From Paenacidovorax caeni (GTDB lineage: Bacteria; Pseudomonadota; Gammaproteobacteria; Burkholderiales; Burkholderiaceae_C): 64,000 nucleotides of DNA. A program made the translations under genes and the position numbers. The notes beneath the pieces were generated by a model. It had not been told where the DNA came from, did not search any database, and saw only the letters and a list, made by a program, of their open reading frames with translations. How positions within the stretch are numbered: the first letter of the stretch is position 1; every line of letters starts with the position of its first letter. The stretch lies in the NCBI RefSeq assembly GCF_001298675.1, contig NZ_CYIG01000007.1:124001-188000 (forward strand). Direction: 5' to 3'. This document shows, one piece after another, positions 59,524 through 64,000 of the stretch.

Positions 59524-59555
59524 CATGGCGTTGGATACGTGCATCCAACGCCATG
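59524..59555. repeat. Perfect 13-bp inverted repeat upstream of H1-like gene
   Basis: CATGGCGTTGGAT-ACGTGC-ATCCAACGCCATG, arms identical over 13 bp, loop 6 nt. It lies between nrdB and the H1-like gene. With no T-run on either side it is not a classical terminator; an operator or 5'-leader hairpin is more likely. Confidence 0.85.
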
Positions 59556-59634
59556 AATGAGGCAAGCCCCTGGGTGCGGCAGCGTGCCAGCCGCCAGTGG
59601 GCTTGGGGAATATTTGCCATCGCCGTGCAGATCA

Positions 59635-60753
59635 TCAGTCCCAGGAGAGTGCACCGCCAGACTGGTACTCGATGACACGTGTCTCGAAGAAGTTGCGTTC
59701 CTTCTTCAGGTCGATCATCTCGCTCATCCAGGGGAACGGATTTTCTTCATTGGGGAAGAGTGCCTCGAGCCCAATCTGGGTGGCACGGCGGTTGGCGATG
59801 TAGCGCAGGTAGCCTTTGAACATGGAGGCGTTCATGCCGAGCACGCCGCGCGGCATGGTGTCTTCGGCGTAGCGGTACTCCAGGTCTACGGCCTTGAGGA
59901 ACAGGGTCTTGATTTCGTCCTTGAACTCGGCTGTCCACAGGTGCGGGTTCTCCAGCTTGAGCTGGTTGATCAGGTCGATGCCGAAGTTGCAGTGCATCGA
60001 CTCGTCGCGCAGGATGTACTGGTACTGCTCGGCCGCGCCCACCATCTTGTTCTGGCGACCAAGCGCCAGGATCTGCGTGAAGCCCACATAGAAGAACAGC
60101 CCTTCCATCAGGCAGGCGAAAACGATCAGGCTCTTGAGCAGCGTCTGGTCGGTCTCTGGGGTGCCGGTGTGGAAGTTCGGATCCATGATCGCGTCGATGA
60201 ACGGGATCAGGAATTCATCCTTGTCGCGGATCGAGGCGATTTCGTTGTACGCGTTGAAGATTTCGCCTTCGTCCAGGCCGATGGACTCGACGATGTACTG
60301 GTAGGCGTGGGTGTGTATGGCTTCCTCGAATGCCTGGCGCAACAAAAACTGACGGCACTCGGGCGCGGTGATGTGGCGATAGGTGCCCAGCACGATGTTG
60401 TTGGCGGCCAGCGAGTCGGCCGTGGTGAAGAAGCCCAGATTGCGCTTGACGATGCGGCGTTCGTCTTCGGTCAAACCGTTCGGGTCCTTCCACAACGCGA
60501 TGTCGCGCGTCATGTTGATTTCCTGCGGCATCCAATGGTTGGCGCAGGTGGCCAGGTATTTTTCCCACGCCCACTTGTACTTGAAGGGGACGAGTTGGTT
60601 GACGTCGGTCTGGCCGTTGATGATGCGCTTGTCGGCGGCGTTGACGCGGCGTTGCTGAGAAGCAGCCGCAGAAGCTTGCGGGCTGTGGGGGGGAGTGCCG
60701 CTTTGCAGGGAATCTTGCGGTGCGGGCTTGGCTTCTTCGTCCCAGGTCAGCAT
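59635..60753 (-). CDS. nrdB: Ribonucleotide reductase, beta subunit (class Ia)
   Basis: The 372-residue small subunit houses the di-iron centre and tyrosyl radical. Iron ligands are in [10 protein letters not shown] (Asp), [14 protein letters not shown] (Glu, His; the Tyr is the likely radical site), [12 protein letters not shown] (Glu) and [10 protein letters not shown] (Glu, His). The N-terminal 45 residues are a variable Pro/Ser/Gln-rich extension. ATG 60753 is chosen over an upstream ATG that would add 23 unlike residues. It is co-transcribed with nrdA, 138 nt away, with a stem-loop between. Confidence 0.96.
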   Translation of the reverse strand: MLTWDEEAKPAPQDSLQSGTPPHSPQASAAASQQRRVNAADKRIINGQTDVNQLVPFKYKWAWEKYLATCANHWMPQEINMTRDIALWKDPNGLTEDERRIVKRNLGFFTTADSLAANNIVLGTYRHITAPECRQFLLRQAFEEAIHTHAYQYIVESIGLDEGEIFNAYNEIASIRDKDEFLIPFIDAIMDPNFHTGTPETDQTLLKSLIVFACLMEGLFFYVGFTQILALGRQNKMVGAAEQYQYILRDESMHCNFGIDLINQLKLENPHLWTAEFKDEIKTLFLKAVDLEYRYAEDTMPRGVLGMNASMFKGYLRYIANRRATQIGLEALFPNEENPFPWMSEMIDLKKERNFFETRVIEYQSGGALSWD

Positions 60754-60845
60754 AGGTTGTCCAGTGTCCGGATTATGAAAGCAGTGCTGCAAAAAGGAAA
60801 GCGCTGCAGCGTTGTGCAGCAAGGTTTTGTTGCATGGTGGCTGCG

Positions 60846-60873
60846 TGCACGGCCCGGTTTCCCGGGGCGTGCA
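60846..60873 (-). other. Stem-loop between nrdA and nrdB
   Basis: On the minus strand TGCACG-C-CCCGG pairs with CCGGG-C-CGTGCA around a GAAA tetraloop (one mismatch). No T-run follows, so it may act in mRNA processing or stability between the two cistrons rather than termination. Confidence 0.45.
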
Positions 60874-60891
60874 ACGGGCCCTTCCCAGGCT

Positions 60892-63780
<2,889 letters not shown>

Positions 63781-63846
63781 GGTGAATCCTCGGGTTGGGG
63801 TCTTTGGTCAGCCGGGCGCGCGCAGCGGGGGCTGTACCAGGGTGTA

Positions 63847-63862
63847 ACGCTACATCTAGTGG
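63847..63862. promoter_or_regulatory. NrdR box 1 upstream of nrdA
   Basis: ACGCTACATCTAGTGG matches the palindromic NrdR consensus (ACACTATATATAGTGT) at 12 of 16 positions. Its partner lies 32 bp further upstream, three helical turns away. NrdR is the ATP/dATP-responsive repressor of nrd genes. Confidence 0.8.
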
Positions 63863-63878
63863 TTCGCACGAAGGCGAG

Positions 63879-63894
63879 ACGCTACCTGTAGTGT
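63879..63894. promoter_or_regulatory. NrdR box 2 upstream of nrdA
   Basis: ACGCTACCTGTAGTGT matches the NrdR consensus at 12 of 16 positions and shares the ACGCTAC half with box 1. The start-to-start distance of 32 bp is the spacing typical of paired NrdR boxes. The remaining 106 bp to the window end show no gene. Confidence 0.8.
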
Positions 63895-64000
63895 ACCGTC
63901 GTTGCGGTTATCGATGCGGCACCCGGGTCGGGCTGCTGTGGGTAGCGTCGGGGGAGGCTGCGTGCAAAACGCCACGCCATGCGGCTTGCCTGGCCCAAAT

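Overview
The window is a high-G+C, gene-dense stretch of chromosome from a betaproteobacterium, most likely a Comamonadaceae member close to Acidovorax or its relatives. The evidence is the gene order (algH-ruvX-pyrR-pyrB-pyrC', the Chp chemosensory cluster behind a rubredoxin, a caa3-type cox operon with DUF2970 and a 33-residue assembly protein), the Ala/Lys-rich H1-like protein, and at least eleven copies of a roughly 55-60 bp intergenic repeat that I associate with that family. Nearly all of it is core genome. I see no prophage, CRISPR array, insertion-sequence transposase or plasmid genes.

Layout: 1-3.4 kb, the tail of a TPR protein, then hemL and thiD on the minus strand. 3.4-13.5 kb, rubredoxin and the type IV pilus chemosensory system pilG-pilH-pilI-pilJ-chpA. 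13.6-18.3 kb, algH-ruvX-pyrR-pyrB-pyrC'-plsC, with short start/stop overlaps in its first half; the dihydroorotase-like member has lost its metal ligands. 18.3-26.4 kb, an iron-type ABC transporter pair, an ArsC-like reductase, a DegP/MucD protease, a QseBC-like two-component system and a ChrA chromate transporter. 26.5 kb, tRNA-Arg(CCU). 26.7-35.6 kb, a minus-strand run moxR - small membrane protein - GNAT - VWA/CoxE - tamA - tamB. 35.7-44.5 kb, mixed housekeeping genes: dihaem cytochrome c, a universal stress protein, a Kef antiporter, a LysE exporter, an orphan ParA, a MaoC hydratase, trmL, comF and a BioC-like protein. 44.6-53.4 kb, the cytochrome c oxidase operon with its haem A and copper-delivery genes. 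53.5-54.5 kb, rpoH. 54.5-58.6 kb, a small accessory-looking block. 58.9-63.9 kb, an H1-like protein and nrdAB.

The most interesting signals lie between genes. (1) A perfect CIRCE operator, the HrcA heat-shock repressor site, overlaps the promoter of rpoH (sigma-32), so one heat-shock regulator appears to control the other. (2) The dispersed repeat forms a hairpin, carries stop codons of neighbouring genes, and in one case encodes the lipoprotein signal peptide of the copper chaperone SCO1. (3) A 161-bp near-perfectly symmetric palindrome with 19-bp terminal inverted repeats sits on the stop codon of a cytochrome gene and looks like a MITE. (4) A promoter with the stretched 19-bp spacer typical of MerR-family control precedes an isoprenylcysteine-methyltransferase-like gene. 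(5) Two NrdR boxes 32 bp apart lie upstream of nrdA.

Most plus-strand operons are tightly packed (ATGA and TAATG overlaps). Many convergent or co-directional junctions are filled almost entirely by a single copy of the repeat, which suggests it may serve as a gene-end or terminator module.
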